A stretch of DNA of 64,000 nucleotides from Lewinellaceae bacterium (GTDB taxonomy: Bacteria > Bacteroidota > Bacteroidia > Chitinophagales > Saprospiraceae), in the NCBI GenBank assembly GCA_020636095.1, contig JACJYN010000002.1, positions 1,984,001 to 2,048,000 on the forward strand. Direction: 5' to 3'. Shown here in pieces: positions 1 to 10,700 of this stretch. The stretch's first letter is position 1; each line of letters begins with the position of its first letter. Position numbers and translations under genes: made by a program. Below the pieces are notes generated by a model. That model made no database searches and was not told where the DNA came from. It saw only the letters and a program-made list of their open reading frames with translations.

Positions 1-1416
1 CAGCGGGTCGGTCAAGCCCCAGCGGCGGGCATCGTAAAAGGGCAGGCCGCGCAAGAACAGGCCGATACGGCGCTCTCTTCTGAGTTCTTCATAAGCCTGC
101 TCTTCATTCAAGCCGGTGCCGGTGACGGGGTCTAGCCCGGCATCCTGAGCGGTGCGCACCTCGTCGATGAGAGCCAGGCCATCATCAATCTTACCCGTCT
201 TGATCAGGGCTTCGGCACGCATCAGATAAGCTTCCTCCCAGCTACCGCCGATCGGCAAGGAAGCCAGGCCGGAAATGGTGGTCCCGTAATCCCCGCCGTT
301 TTCGATGGCGATGAATTCGTAACGGCCGCCGTACTGAATACCCCTGCCCCGTTGGTTAACATCGGGCGAAGCCAGCTCCGCGAAGTTGCGGCCGAAGCGG
401 TTGTCTCCTTCTTTGAAGTCCTGAATCAAACGCTCACTGGCAAAATGCCAGCCGATCATTACTCTGTAAGGCGTAAAGCAAGTACGGAACAGAGCATTTT
501 CATCGGCCGTGCGCAAGGCAAGGATGTTGTCATCCGGAGTTAGGCCATTCTCTGCCAGGCTTAGCACGGCTTCCCAGTCGGCATTGGTCATATCCCGTAC
601 CTTTTTGTTGACCAGCAGGTTGCGTGCTTTGAGCGTATTCATAATGCGAATCCAGCTTTGAGGGCTGGGCACGTCGTTAGGCCGCATAAAATCGGGGATG
701 GACCGTTCTACCAAAGTAGTATAGTCGGTGCTTTCGCTAACCCCTTGCAGGATGCTAATTGCCTGGTCGAGCTGACTGTTGGCCTCAGCGATGACCTCCT
801 GATTGCTGACAAAGTCTGGGTTGGTTGCACTAAACTCATTATTAATGATGCCTGCGGCGTACAAGGAACCGATGCGGGAGTATGCCCAGCCCTTCCAGAA
901 GTGAGCCCAGGCACGAGATACAGACTGCTTAGTGGCTGCATCGCCGGTAAATTCTATGTTGCCTTCATCCAGCTTTGCCAACACGAGGTTCGCATGGTTA
1001 TTGAGCCGGTACATAGAGGCCCATTCCAGCCAGAATGCGTTGTTGTCTCCCTGGGCGCGGTCGTTGCGCAGGATCAACTCCTGAGCCTGAGAACCTCCTT
1101 CCGGCGGCGTGACTACAGTGCCATCATCCAGGATGATTTTTGTAGGTTGGTTGGCCCAGCGCCAGGAAAAATTACCCCAGGGAATATAAATAGCATCACC
1201 CATACACTCGTGGTGGGCAGAAACGATCCAGGGGAAATTACAAGTGACGCCGTCAAAGGCATCATAGGTGCCGAGCATCAGGCGAAGGAATCCTTCTTCG
1301 GAATCGAGCACGCCCAAGGTCGGCTCGTTGGGGTTGACTACGTTCAGGTTGTCACTACAAGCAACCGGTACGAGCAACGGTAAGACAAATAAGAACTTTA
1401 TTAAAAGCTTTTTCAT
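1..1416 (-). CDS. SusD/RagB-family outer-membrane lipoprotein, partial (C-terminus beyond window)
   Basis: Surface lipoprotein that captures a nutrient (glycan or peptide) and hands it to the partner SusC channel. The reading frame is open from the ATG at 1416 to the window edge, so the C-terminus is missing. The N-terminus is a lipoprotein signal (MKKLLIKFLFVLPLLVPVAC, lipidated Cys about residue 20) followed by SDNLNVVNPNEPT, typical of SusD mature starts. Near the edge the frame reads ...EEAYLMRAEALIKTGKIDD... and ...EELRRERRIGLFLRGLPFYD..., the helical TPR-like signature of SusD C-terminal regions. It lies 41 bp downstream of SusC1 in the same orientation, the normal SusC-SusD order. The substrate cannot be read from sequence. 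Confidence 0.92.
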   Translation of the reverse strand, partial: MKKLLIKFLFVLPLLVPVACSDNLNVVNPNEPTLGVLDSEEGFLRLMLGTYDAFDGVTCNFPWIVSAHHECMGDAIYIPWGNFSWRWANQPTKIILDDGTVVTPPEGGSQAQELILRNDRAQGDNNAFWLEWASMYRLNNHANLVLAKLDEGNIEFTGDAATKQSVSRAWAHFWKGWAYSRIGSLYAAGIINNEFSATNPDFVSNQEVIAEANSQLDQAISILQGVSESTDYTTLVERSIPDFMRPNDVPSPQSWIRIMNTLKARNLLVNKKVRDMTNADWEAVLSLAENGLTPDDNILALRTADENALFRTCFTPYRVMIGWHFASERLIQDFKEGDNRFGRNFAELASPDVNQRGRGIQYGGRYEFIAIENGGDYGTTISGLASLPIGGSWEEAYLMRAEALIKTGKIDDGLALIDEVRTAQDAGLDPVTGTGLNEEQAYEELRRERRIGLFLRGLPFYDARRWGLTDPL

Positions 1417-1457
1417 ATGATTATCTATTTAAGGCGTTTACTAATCTGGTTGATTAT

Positions 1458-4400
1458 TTACTGGAAACCAAGGTTGAGCCCCACCTGAAAGATGCGGCTG
1501 TTCGGGAACGCATACTGGTCCAGGCCGATGCGAGTTGGGTCATTCAAGTCGGAAGCTGCCTCTGGATCGAAGCCGGAGTAATCCGTGATCGTGAACAAGT
1601 TGAAGCCACTCAGCTCGAGCTGCACCCGGTTGAAACCACCCATCGTAAAGATTTTGGCAAAGTCAACAGCAATGCGCGCGTTGCGCAGGCGCAGGAAAGA
1701 ACCGTCTTCAACAAAGGCCGAATTGGCCTGATTGGTGTTGTAAATGCTGCGGTAGTAGTTGAGAAAAGCCCCCGTTTCCCCGTTGATGGTTACCGGGTTA
1801 TCCACATCGCCATGCAGGTTGTCACGGTAGCCCCACTGCCGGGTTTGGTTATAAATATCAAAGCCCTGCACCCAATCGAGCTGGAAGCCGAAGCTAAATG
1901 CCTTGCCTATCGTAAAATCGTTGATAAACGACATGTTGAAGTCAGGCAAACCGTTACCAATAACTACGACATCGTCCGTAAAGGCTACCTGGCGAGTATC
2001 TTTATTGACTACATATCCGCTTTCCGGTACAATCTCATAGTTGGAAGGATCTTCCAGATAAGGAGTTCCATCATCCCGCATTTGGCTCAGGCTGGTCAAG
2101 GCCTGTACGCCGCGGAAAGTACCCAGCAGTTCACCCGGCGTGAGGATAAAGTTGTCGTCCACCGGAATATCTACGCCATTGCTGATAGACACCAACTCAG
2201 TTCTCTGGCGGCCGAAGTTGGTTCTCCAATTCCAGCTGAAATTGCTGGAGGAATAGACGGACTTGTTCAAAGAAACCTGCCAACCGTTAGACGCCAGGGT
2301 GATGGCGTTATCCAGAATAGTTTCTGCGCCGGTTGTCGGCGCCACACCGATTTCGCGAATGACATCTTCGCTGGTGCGGTCCCAGTAAGTCAGGCTCAAT
2401 CCGATGAAGTTAAACAGGCCTGAATTGCGATTGCCCGGAGTAAAGGAAACGTCTATGCCAGTTTCAAATTCTTTAGATACCTGAACATCAAGCAAGGGGT
2501 TGGTCTGGTCTTGCCGGGGCGCCAGATAACCACCGCTGCCCAACTGGCCGGCATTCAAGGTGACGATGCGGTCGAAAGCACCAGGCTGTACCCCAGCCTG
2601 TCCATAGGCGGCGCGCAGCTTGAATTCGGGAATGGAAGATTTCATGCCCCAGAAGTCAAATTCGGACAAACGGACGTATACATCACCTCGTGGGAAGACG
2701 AAGGGATCAGAACCCTGCCCGAAGGCAGAAGACCAGTCAACCCGCAAACCACCAGATACACCGACTTTCCCCTGGTATTCTATTTTCTCATTGACCAGGA
2801 ACCCGTAGGTAGTAAATTCTTCGATAAACTCATCGATATTAGACTGTTCGGCAGCGCGCAGCGTGACCGGCTTGTAAAGTGGCAAGCCGGTACCGGTAGC
2901 GCGCACAAAGCTGAAGTCCCGCTTCCGCCAGTCGAAAGAGATTTGAGAAGTGGACTCCAGGCCCGCTTCGTTGCCAAAGCGGAGGTAACTGCTGAGAATG
3001 GAGTTTTGAAGCGTACCTTCCCGCAGGCGCTGGTCGATCTGTCCGACGATCGGGTCAATACCACCCTGGCTGGAAGCGCCGATGATTTGCGCCTGGTTGT
3101 CAATAAAGTCCTGATAGTCATCGCGATAATGGTCGATGCCGTACTTGTAATCCAGCTCCAGGAAGTCCGTCACTTTCCAGTTCAGGTTGATGTTCGGAAG
3201 GATGCGCATCAGGTTGGCGGTACGCTGGCGATAGATTTCGGTAAACAGCGGATTCACGCTATTATCGCCGGTTGGGTTGGCGATCAGAAAACCATCTTTA
3301 TTTCGGAAGCTAAAATCTACAAAGGGAAAAGTGGTGGACACGGCGCCGATGGCGCTGAAAACGTTGTCGGCGCCTACGATAGCGCCGGTATTGTTATCTC
3401 CACGAATAAAGCTGGTCCCGATGTTGACGTTGAAATCCTTAAATAACTCGAAGCCGATACGGGCGCCAAAATTGAAGCGCTGGTTGCGGCCGCGGATGGC
3501 ACTGGCTTGCTCATTGAAGGTACCGGTAATCGCATAGGTGACAGCGTCCGTACCTCCGCTGATGGATAGGCTGGTGCGATAGTTCGGGATATTATCCCGG
3601 AAAATCTGATCGAACAGGTCATAGGTTTGCTCAACATACGGATTGTCTGTCTTAGCATCGGCTTCGGATTGGAGCAAAGGGGAACTCCATACACCAAATT
3701 CGTCCTGCTGCAATGGCGTACCACCACCAGAGGTGATGCGGCCGTCAGCCAGTGTCTGATAGGCATGGAGGTCAGCGTAGGAAAAGTCTCCCCTCAAAGG
3801 ATTAGCAACGCTGTAGCTGCTGGACAGAGAGATACGGGGTTTACCCTTGCTTCCCTTCTTGGTGAAAATCTGGATAACCCCATTGGCCCCCTGGGCGCCA
3901 TAGATAGTAGCTGCCGCCGCCCCCTGTACTACTTCAATGCGTTCGACATTGCTGAAGTCGATATCAGCCAGCCGGCTGGTCAGCGTATTGTTGTCGCCGT
4001 TGAAATTGTTATCGGTGCTTATCTGAACCCCGTCAATGAGGATCATCGGCGTGGTTCCCCCCAGGGAGTTGATACCCCGTAGGATGATGTTGGCCTGCTG
4101 GCCCGGCTGGCCAGAGCTTTGCTGAATATAAGCGCCGGCGACCTTCCCGACCAAAGCCTGGTCGACTGAACCGGAACTAACCGTCGGTAGTTCATCTGAG
4201 CTGATAGCTTCTACGCTAATAGCGGTCCGGCGCCGGTCGGTAGCCACCCCCGTACCAGTGACTACCACTTCCGAGATCAAAACCGCCCCTTCTTCCAAAG
4301 TAACATCGTAAACACTAGCGGCTGTAAGAGGGATTTCTAAGGCCTCAAACCCAGTGTAGCTGAATACCAGCATTTTTGCATCGGAAGGCACGTTGAGGGA

Positions 4401-4574
4401 GAAATTGCCGCTTATATCGGTTATTGTCCCCGTAGAAGTACCTTTCACCAGCACGCTGGCCCCGATCAACGGCGTTCCTTCCGCGTCGGTAACATTACCC
4501 GTTATAGTGCGTTGCGCCATCGCAAAAGTGAAGGCGAAGAGCACCATCGGCAGAACCATTAAGAGTTTCTTCAT
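1458..4574 (-). CDS. SusC/RagA-family TonB-dependent outer-membrane transporter (system 1)
   Basis: Twenty-two-strand outer-membrane channel that imports the ligand presented by SusD, powered by TonB. The 1038-residue product has a Sec signal ending ...FAFTFAMAQ, then a carboxypeptidase-regulatory-like domain (about residues 22-95, RTITGNVTDAEGTPLIGAS), then the plug with VVVTGTG and the SusC signature LRGINSLGGTTPMILIDGV (about 165-185), then the barrel ending in FQVGLNLGFQ with a terminal aromatic pattern. Length is normal for the family. It is expressed as SusC1-SusD1 from a good promoter at 4762-4793 with a leader of about 180 nt that contains hairpins. No anti-sigma or hybrid two-component regulator lies next to it, so control is unclear. 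Confidence 0.95.
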   Translation of the reverse strand: MKKLLMVLPMVLFAFTFAMAQRTITGNVTDAEGTPLIGASVLVKGTSTGTITDISGNFSLNVPSDAKMLVFSYTGFEALEIPLTAASVYDVTLEEGAVLISEVVVTGTGVATDRRRTAISVEAISSDELPTVSSGSVDQALVGKVAGAYIQQSSGQPGQQANIILRGINSLGGTTPMILIDGVQISTDNNFNGDNNTLTSRLADIDFSNVERIEVVQGAAAATIYGAQGANGVIQIFTKKGSKGKPRISLSSSYSVANPLRGDFSYADLHAYQTLADGRITSGGGTPLQQDEFGVWSSPLLQSEADAKTDNPYVEQTYDLFDQIFRDNIPNYRTSLSISGGTDAVTYAITGTFNEQASAIRGRNQRFNFGARIGFELFKDFNVNIGTSFIRGDNNTGAIVGADNVFSAIGAVSTTFPFVDFSFRNKDGFLIANPTGDNSVNPLFTEIYRQRTANLMRILPNINLNWKVTDFLELDYKYGIDHYRDDYQDFIDNQAQIIGASSQGGIDPIVGQIDQRLREGTLQNSILSSYLRFGNEAGLESTSQISFDWRKRDFSFVRATGTGLPLYKPVTLRAAEQSNIDEFIEEFTTYGFLVNEKIEYQGKVGVSGGLRVDWSSAFGQGSDPFVFPRGDVYVRLSEFDFWGMKSSIPEFKLRAAYGQAGVQPGAFDRIVTLNAGQLGSGGYLAPRQDQTNPLLDVQVSKEFETGIDVSFTPGNRNSGLFNFIGLSLTYWDRTSEDVIREIGVAPTTGAETILDNAITLASNGWQVSLNKSVYSSSNFSWNWRTNFGRQRTELVSISNGVDIPVDDNFILTPGELLGTFRGVQALTSLSQMRDDGTPYLEDPSNYEIVPESGYVVNKDTRQVAFTDDVVVIGNGLPDFNMSFINDFTIGKAFSFGFQLDWVQGFDIYNQTRQWGYRDNLHGDVDNPVTINGETGAFLNYYRSIYNTNQANSAFVEDGSFLRLRNARIAVDFAKIFTMGGFNRVQLELSGFNLFTITDYSGFDPEAASDLNDPTRIGLDQYAFPNSRIFQVGLNLGFQ

Positions 4575-4635
4575 GATAGAGTTTTTTGTTAGGAAAAGTG
4601 AGTGTAAAGTAATTCAAGCGTCTTATAAATAAGGC

Positions 4636-4658
4636 AGCATCCCAACGAGCGGGATGCT
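4636..4658 (-). promoter_or_regulatory. Hairpin in the SusC1 5' leader
   Basis: A perfect 8-bp inverted repeat (AGCATCCC / GGGATGCT, 7-nt loop) lies between the predicted transcription start near 4755 and the SusC1 start codon at 4574. A second short stem (GCCCA/TGGGC, about 4681-4696) lies a little upstream in the same leader. They could be RNA elements controlling translation or attenuation. There is no T-run after the stem on the minus strand, so it is not an obvious terminator. The role is inference. Confidence 0.35.
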
Positions 4659-4761
4659 ATTTACTTTTCCAATCTTTTGAGCCCAAAGCCGTGGGCAGGC
4701 TGGAGAGGCTTCTCTCTCAACCGAGTAAGGTGACTTGAGGAAATGACAACTAGTAGAACCG

Positions 4762-4793
4762 CAAAATTAAAATTTTCCGGCTGAATAACCAAA
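4762..4793 (-). promoter_or_regulatory. Bacteroidota-type promoter for SusC1-SusD1
   Basis: On the minus strand TTTG (4793-4790) is followed after 20 nt by TAATTTTG (4769-4762). This matches the Bacteroidota sigma-ABfr consensus TTTG-N19-21-TAnnTTTG exactly. The predicted start is near 4755, giving a leader of about 180 nt before the SusC1 ATG at 4574. The remaining 4575-5000 sequence holds leader hairpins, an AT-rich stretch and the upstream operon's terminator, and no gene. Confidence 0.7.
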
Positions 4794-4995
4794 GAAACAA
4801 CCGGATTGTCTTCTATTCGCTGCTTTCACTTTTTCCCTATCCTTAATTTTGAACATACGCTTAATTAATTTTAAGTTAATTAACCGGTGCTATTACAACG
4901 ATCCAGAAAAATGAACGCTGCCTTGCGTTCATGATTTTATATAAGATGAGGTTGAAGGTTGAAGCTAAAAAAAACAACGCGCCCATGATAATCTG

Positions 4996-5041
4996 AAAAA
5001 AAAACAGGCTACAGTTCGGCAAAAACCTTCCTGTAGCCTGT
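4996..5041 (-). terminator. Intrinsic terminator of the SusC2-SusD2-lipoprotein operon
   Basis: A perfect 11-bp inverted repeat (ACAGGCTACAG at 5004-5014, CTGTAGCCTGT at 5031-5041, 16-nt loop) is followed on the minus strand by nine T residues (complement of the A-run 4996-5004). It starts 28 bp after the stop codon of the lipoprotein gene at 5069 and separates the two Sus operons. Confidence 0.85.
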
Positions 5042-5068
5042 CCTTCAGCAGTTCAATCCGTCCTGTGT

Positions 5069-6007
5069 TTAGATCTTCGTGAGTTTTAGCACCAGCGGCT
5101 CGGCTACCGGCTGGCTGCAACCGCCATCGACATTGTCTAGCAGAGTGATGGTGAATTCCTTGTCATCTGTGTATTCATTGATCCCATCCTGTTCGAAAAC
5201 CAGGCTCGGGCCACCGCAACTCAGCCCGGTATCGGTGCGGTTGACCACCAGGATGCCACAGGTGACCACAAAGGTGAAATCCTGGTCGAACGTGAGGTAC
5301 TTACCCGTAAAGGTTCGCTGGATCGGGCCGGCGGAAGTCAGCGTAACCTCTTCAGGCGTCCAGCGGTAATCATTGCCGAAGAAGGGGTCTGGCGGCCCGG
5401 AAAGCTGCTCCAGCATGTATTTACCGGTGGCAAACCCATCCGGTAGCGGGCATTGTACAAAGACGACGATCTGGCTGGTAAAGCTGGTCGTCGCTGACGA
5501 GTTCTGAATATTAGGTGTCACATTGTTGACGGACACCTCGTTATTGATCTCGATAACCGAAGGATACACCCTGCCATCTTTCAGGGTAGTGGTATTGTAA
5601 AGGGTTACCTGGTCCAGCCCGTCGAAATCCGCCACATCCAGGCCGAGGGCGTTCTTGATCTCATCGAAGGTGATTTCCACACCCCGCAAAACACCATCCT
5701 GGAAGCTGGATGGATCGATCGTCCTCAAAAAGGAGCGATCCGAGGCCGTCCCTTCACTAAAGTCCAGGAAATCGATGTGAAGATCCACTTTTTCAACATC
5801 TTCAATGTTTTCGGAAAAAAAATCCAGGACGACTTTGGCCGATGCCGGGTCTTCCTTATTGATGGTAGAAAAATCCGGATCTACAACGATACGCATGTTC
5901 ACGGCATCCTGGAAGTCCGGGAAGGGGCTGTCTTGCTCCACACAGGAGTTCAAAAAGGCGAGTGCGCCCGTGAGAAAAAATACAATTAGATATTTTGATG
6001 TCTTCAT
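5069..6007 (-). CDS. Sus-associated outer-membrane lipoprotein, unknown family
   Basis: A 312-residue lipoprotein: signal MKTSKYLIVFFLTGALAFLN with lipobox LNSC near residue 22, then an acidic mature chain. The sequence suggests beta-rich folds: alternating hydrophobic stretches, a possible cadherin- or Ig-like region around VVLDFFSENIEDVEKVDL, and paired cysteines late in the chain (CGILVV, SCGG, GGCSQP). It lies 24 bp after SusD2 and just before the operon terminator, the position in which SusE/SusF-like surface glycan-binding lipoproteins are found. It may help bind the same ligand at the cell surface, but I do not recognise SusE/F homology and the substrate is unknown. Confidence 0.8.
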   Translation of the reverse strand: MKTSKYLIVFFLTGALAFLNSCVEQDSPFPDFQDAVNMRIVVDPDFSTINKEDPASAKVVLDFFSENIEDVEKVDLHIDFLDFSEGTASDRSFLRTIDPSSFQDGVLRGVEITFDEIKNALGLDVADFDGLDQVTLYNTTTLKDGRVYPSVIEINNEVSVNNVTPNIQNSSATTSFTSQIVVFVQCPLPDGFATGKYMLEQLSGPPDPFFGNDYRWTPEEVTLTSAGPIQRTFTGKYLTFDQDFTFVVTCGILVVNRTDTGLSCGGPSLVFEQDGINEYTDDKEFTITLLDNVDGGCSQPVAEPLVLKLTKI

Positions 6008-6031
6008 GATCGTTTTTGCTTTTGATGATTA

Positions 6032-7651
6032 TTACTTATCCCAAAAAACTCCATCCGTCGTAATATTGCGCTGCCCGGGTGCATTGGGGTTTCGGTTCAG
6101 TTCACTTTGCGGATAGGGGAAAGCCACCGGATAGAGCCGGGCCGAAGCCGTCACATTGAGGTTGTCCGTGTTCGGATCGTGCAGCTTGGGGTAACCAGTC
6201 CGGCGATAGTCCGTATAAGCATCTACGCCAAAGCCGTAGGTGGCGATCCACTTCTGGGTCATGATGTGTTCCAGCTTGCCTTCCGCATCAGCTGCATCGT
6301 AGCGTTCCAGTACGGCTGCAATGTAAGCCTCAACATCTTCCTCCACCAGAGCGGGAGCACTGGCAGCAGCGGCGATCTCATCTACTTTGTCAAAAGAAGC
6401 ACGAATGGCTTCTTCCAGCAAAGCGCGCGCGTCTCCATCCGTAACGCCGGTAATGGCCAGCTCGGCTTCCAGGTATTTTCGGGCGTAGTAGGTCAGCAAC
6501 CGCTGCGGCGTATCCGCAGCGCCGTTGAAGTTGACCGCCCCGCCCTGTCCGTCGTCATAGCGGCCACCAATCGGGTAGAGGCCCATGACCGTCTGAGAGG
6601 ACGACTGGTCGAAGCCTTCGTTCGGGTCGATATTGAAGGAAAACATCCAGATGGAAAGGAAAGGCGTACCAGAACGGGACGGACAGTAGGAGCAGGGGTT
6701 CTCCGCATCGGCATCGGTGGCGCCGTCCGGAAGCTGGTTATAGAAATAGTAAGGTATCCTTGGATCTTCGATATCCTTGTAGATGTTTTCATCGAAAAAG
6801 GTATTGTCCCCTTTCATAATCTCGAAGAAATACGGGCTAATATAATTGAAGGCGCCCCCCGCTGCATATTCCTGAGCGTACCCCAGGTTGCGGTTTTCGG
6901 GAGCGCTGGAGGTACCGTACTGCATCTGGAAATCGTCACCCGGGCCAATGAGGCCATCTTCGCTGATCAGTTTGGCCACCTCTGCCGAAACATCCTGCGC
7001 CAGGCGCACCTGAGTATACATTTTCAACTTGAGTGTATTGGCAAACTTCCGCCACTTGTCCAGGTCACCACCGTAGATCAGGTCATCACTGCCGGGGGCG
7101 AAAGAAGACTCCGCAGCCAGATCGGCAATACCTTCATCGAGTAGGGCAAACACGGAATTGTAAACCTGCTGTCCATCATCAAATTTGGGGAAAAGGTTCT
7201 CCGCTCCCTGCTGAGCTTCGGAAAAGGGAACATCGCCCCACATATCTACCATGATGGAGTACATGTAGGCCTTCATTATCTTGCCGACGCCCAGGTACGG
7301 GCCGGCCTGCAGTTCTTCTGCTTGTACCAGCATCTGCTCCAGGTCATTCAAAGCGAAGGTGTTCAGCAAACGCCAGGGGGTAGACACGCCAAAGTCATCG
7401 CCCTGGAAAGCGTAATCGTTCTGCTGAGTGCCGCGCTGAACGGTATGATGAATATACAGAGAGGTAAAATTGCCCAGCCCGCCGGTAGCAGCGCCCAGGG
7501 CGCCGGCCATATTGACCTGCACCGAAGGCAGTACGAAAGAGAGGGTCGCCTCCCGCGGGTTGTTAGGGTCTTCATTGATATCCAGGAAGTCACTGCATGA
7601 GGCGAGCACCAACATGGATAGCGTTAAAATGCTTAAACCTATTTTATTCAT
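6032..7651 (-). CDS. SusD/RagB-family outer-membrane lipoprotein (system 2)
   Basis: Surface ligand-binding partner of SusC2. The product has 539 residues, with a lipoprotein signal MNKIGLSILTLSMLVLASC (Cys at 19) followed by SDFLDINEDPNNP, the motif of the SusD-like group 2 branch (DINxDPNNP). The helical core contains the family pattern GGDLDKWRKFANTLKLKMY and a C-terminal tail of the form YPVAFPYPQSELNRNPN, also typical. It lies 68 bp after SusC2 and 24 bp before the accessory lipoprotein, so the three form one operon. This branch and the branch of SusD1 differ visibly, so the two systems probably take different ligands. Confidence 0.94.
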   Translation of the reverse strand: MNKIGLSILTLSMLVLASCSDFLDINEDPNNPREATLSFVLPSVQVNMAGALGAATGGLGNFTSLYIHHTVQRGTQQNDYAFQGDDFGVSTPWRLLNTFALNDLEQMLVQAEELQAGPYLGVGKIMKAYMYSIMVDMWGDVPFSEAQQGAENLFPKFDDGQQVYNSVFALLDEGIADLAAESSFAPGSDDLIYGGDLDKWRKFANTLKLKMYTQVRLAQDVSAEVAKLISEDGLIGPGDDFQMQYGTSSAPENRNLGYAQEYAAGGAFNYISPYFFEIMKGDNTFFDENIYKDIEDPRIPYYFYNQLPDGATDADAENPCSYCPSRSGTPFLSIWMFSFNIDPNEGFDQSSSQTVMGLYPIGGRYDDGQGGAVNFNGAADTPQRLLTYYARKYLEAELAITGVTDGDARALLEEAIRASFDKVDEIAAAASAPALVEEDVEAYIAAVLERYDAADAEGKLEHIMTQKWIATYGFGVDAYTDYRRTGYPKLHDPNTDNLNVTASARLYPVAFPYPQSELNRNPNAPGQRNITTDGVFWDK

Positions 7652-7719
7652 GGCTTTTTCTTTTTTTTTAAAAGATTCCTTAAAACGGCTAGACCTTGGG
7701 GGGCCTGGCCAAAGTCCAG

Positions 7720-10700
7720 TTAAAACTGGACTCTCAGGCTCACGCCATACCGGCGCACGGTGGGCGTAGCGCTGTATTCGATACCCTGCTTATTGGTAGA
7801 GCCGAACTGGTTGACTTCCGGATCGAAGTTGGTATGCTCGGGGAAGCCGGGAGCAGTAAACCATAGGTTCCTTCCGGTGAGAGAAAGGCTCGCGCCGGTA
7901 AAGGGCGTATTTTCCAGCAATCGGCTGGGCAGGGAATAGGAAAGTGCAACTTCCCGCAGCTTTAGGTAGGAAGCATCAAAGACCGCCCATTCGTCAGCGC
8001 CGTTGATGGCGAAGGTTTCTCCGAAATAAAGGGTATTGACTTCCACCATAGTCTGGTTGGGAACCTTCTCCCCGGATTCTGTAAGCACCGGCTGAAGGGT
8101 ATTGGGGTCGCCGTAGAAACCGGGAATGACTTTCATAACCTCCCGGCCCTCCGTATCCTTGGTCACTCCTCTGCCCAACAGGGAGAGCACGGTATTGGAG
8201 AACAAGTCGCCTCCCTGTTGCCAGTCGAGTACGGCCCGCAGTGAGAACCCTTTCCAGGAGAAGGTATTGATGAAGCCCAGCCGGAAGTCAGGGTTGGGGT
8301 TGCCGACGATGTCAGGTTGGGGCGCCCGGATCAGTTGCCCGTTGCTACGATCGATCAGCAGGTTGCCTTCGTCGTCGCGCAGGTCGACGGAGCCAAGTAA
8401 CAACCCGAATTCCTCTCCGGGCCGGTGTACGGCAATGACACTTCCGGCAAAGGAAGAGCCTTGTTCAACCTGTACCTCCGTTACCCCTTCGGTCAGTTTC
8501 TCTACAACGTTGCGGTTACGGGTGAAGGTCGTGAAGGTGTTCCAGGTAAAACCTTTTTCATTGCGGAAAGGTGTAATGCCAAGGGCGACTTCCACCCCTT
8601 TATTGGAGATTTCGCCGAAGTTGGTCAGGTATTGCTCAAAACCGCTGGAATTGGGAACGGAAACGGTGGCGATCTGATCCTTGGACCGCTTGTCGTAATA
8701 GGTCGCATCCAGGGTTACGAGGCCTCCGAACAACCGGACATCCAGCCCTACCTCTAATTCATTGGTGCGCTCGGGTTTGAGATCCGGATTGCGTTCAATA
8801 TCAGTGAGCGTCAGTGCCGGGGTGGTCGTCCCACCGGTGGGCGTAAACGGGAAGGAAGCGGTGGGCGCCGGATTGGTAACCAGCACGCTATTGACATTAT
8901 ATACTTTGTTCAGCAAGTAGGGATCGGTATCGTTGCCCACCTGCGCCCAACCGCCGCGCACCTTCACGAAATCGATATTCTTCGGGCTAATGGCCAGCGC
9001 ATCCAGGATGCTGAAGGAAGCTGAAACCGAAGGGTAAAAGTAGCTGCGGTTGTCAACCGGCAGGGTCGAGGACCAGTCGTTTCGGCCGGAGAGGTTCAGA
9101 TAGGCCCAGCTGTTGAAGCCGAAGCGAAGTTCGCTGTATACGCCATACAGGCGGCTGCGTTGATAACCGGGGCTGCCGTCCGGAAGAATATAAGGTACCA
9201 CATTGTTGGTGTTATCCAGGTCGTCGATATCAAAGATGACGTAGTTCAGCCCCTGGAAGGCCTGTTGATCCACTGTGGTCTGGTTGAGGTTGTGGCCCAC
9301 GAGCGCATTCAGGGTGAGGTTATTGCTCAGGTTGGTTTCGTACTCCAGAAAGAGGTTGCTCTCAATCTCCTGATAGGCGATGTCGTGGTCGGTGATCTGG
9401 CCGACTCCCGGATTCGATGAAGGGCCGGTAGAACCAGGGCGGATAAATTCGGAGTTGCGTTGGGAGTAAGCATTCAGGCCAACGCGGTAGTTGATCGCCA
9501 GGCCATCCACAATCCGGTACCGGCCGTTTAGCACCGAAGCAATGCGGTCGACATCTGACCGGAAGCCAGCGTTGCGGTACGACCATAAGGGGTTGTCGGC
9601 CGTGCCGCGGCCCACCATAAATTCGCTACCCATATCAATTGGATTCTGGAAGGGCTGCCCATGGATATCCCAGTTCCTGCCCAGGTAAAGCGAGCGAGCA
9701 AAGGCCGAAGGGTTGTTGCCCCCCAGTGCACCTACTCCCGAGATGACGCCGTCCTGGTCCGTCCGGGTATAATTCAGGTTGGCCGACAGGGAGAATCGAT
9801 CCGAAAGCTGAGCGGAGCCCCCTACACTAAAGGCTGCGCGGGTAAAACGGGTATTGGGCACATAACCTTCATTGCTGAGGTAGGAAATGGTGGCGCCCAC
9901 ACTGGCGTTCTCCCCTCCGCTGGTAATCGATATGGAGTTGTCGGAAGTAACGCCGGTACGGAACAATTTTTCCACGTTGTCCGGATAGGCCCGGTAGGGG
10001 ACCGTAACGCCATCCAACTCGTCAAACCCCAGCCGCCCCTGATACCAATGCGGTATTTCCTTCAGGGTTGCATAAGGCGTGGCGCCCACAAAAGGCGCCC
10101 CCCAGGATCCATTCACTTGCTGGTAGTTAAAATTGGTGCCGGTGCCGTAGCTATTCTGATAATCCGGCAGGTTGGCGATCTCCTCAAAGGCCAGGGTAGA
10201 GGACACGCTGATGCCCAATCCTTTTTTTTGGCGGGACCCCGTCTTAGTCGTGATCATAATCACTCCGTTGGCGGCGCGAGAGCCCCAGAGGGAAGCGGCG
10301 GCCGCCCCCCGAAGGATGTTGATCGTTTCAATATTATTGGGGTCAATATCTGCCATTCGGTTGGCATAGGCGCCGCCGCCGTTCAGCCCCAGGTTGGTAC
10401 GGTATTCTGAATTGTCATAGGGAATCCCATCCACCACGATCAGGGGTTGGTTATTCCCCAGCAGTGAAGAATTGCCCCGGATGGTAATGCGAGTAGCACT
10501 ACCCGGCGCACCACTACTCCCCAGAATATTAACGCCTGCAACCTTGCCCTGCAGCGCGCGCAGGGGGTCGGGCTCCGCCACCTGCTGTATCTGGTCTCCT
10601 TCCAGAGACTGCACTGCGTATCCCAGAGATTTTTCATCTCTTTCGATACCCAGCGCCGTCACTACCGCTGCTTCCAGGATGATCCCCTCCGAAAGCGTCA

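Noticed and set aside
658..1383. Long plus-strand open frame opposite the left-edge SusD gene
   Set aside because: It lies wholly inside the SusD1 coding strand's complement, has no family features, and the minus-strand frame has a lipoprotein signal and SusD motifs.
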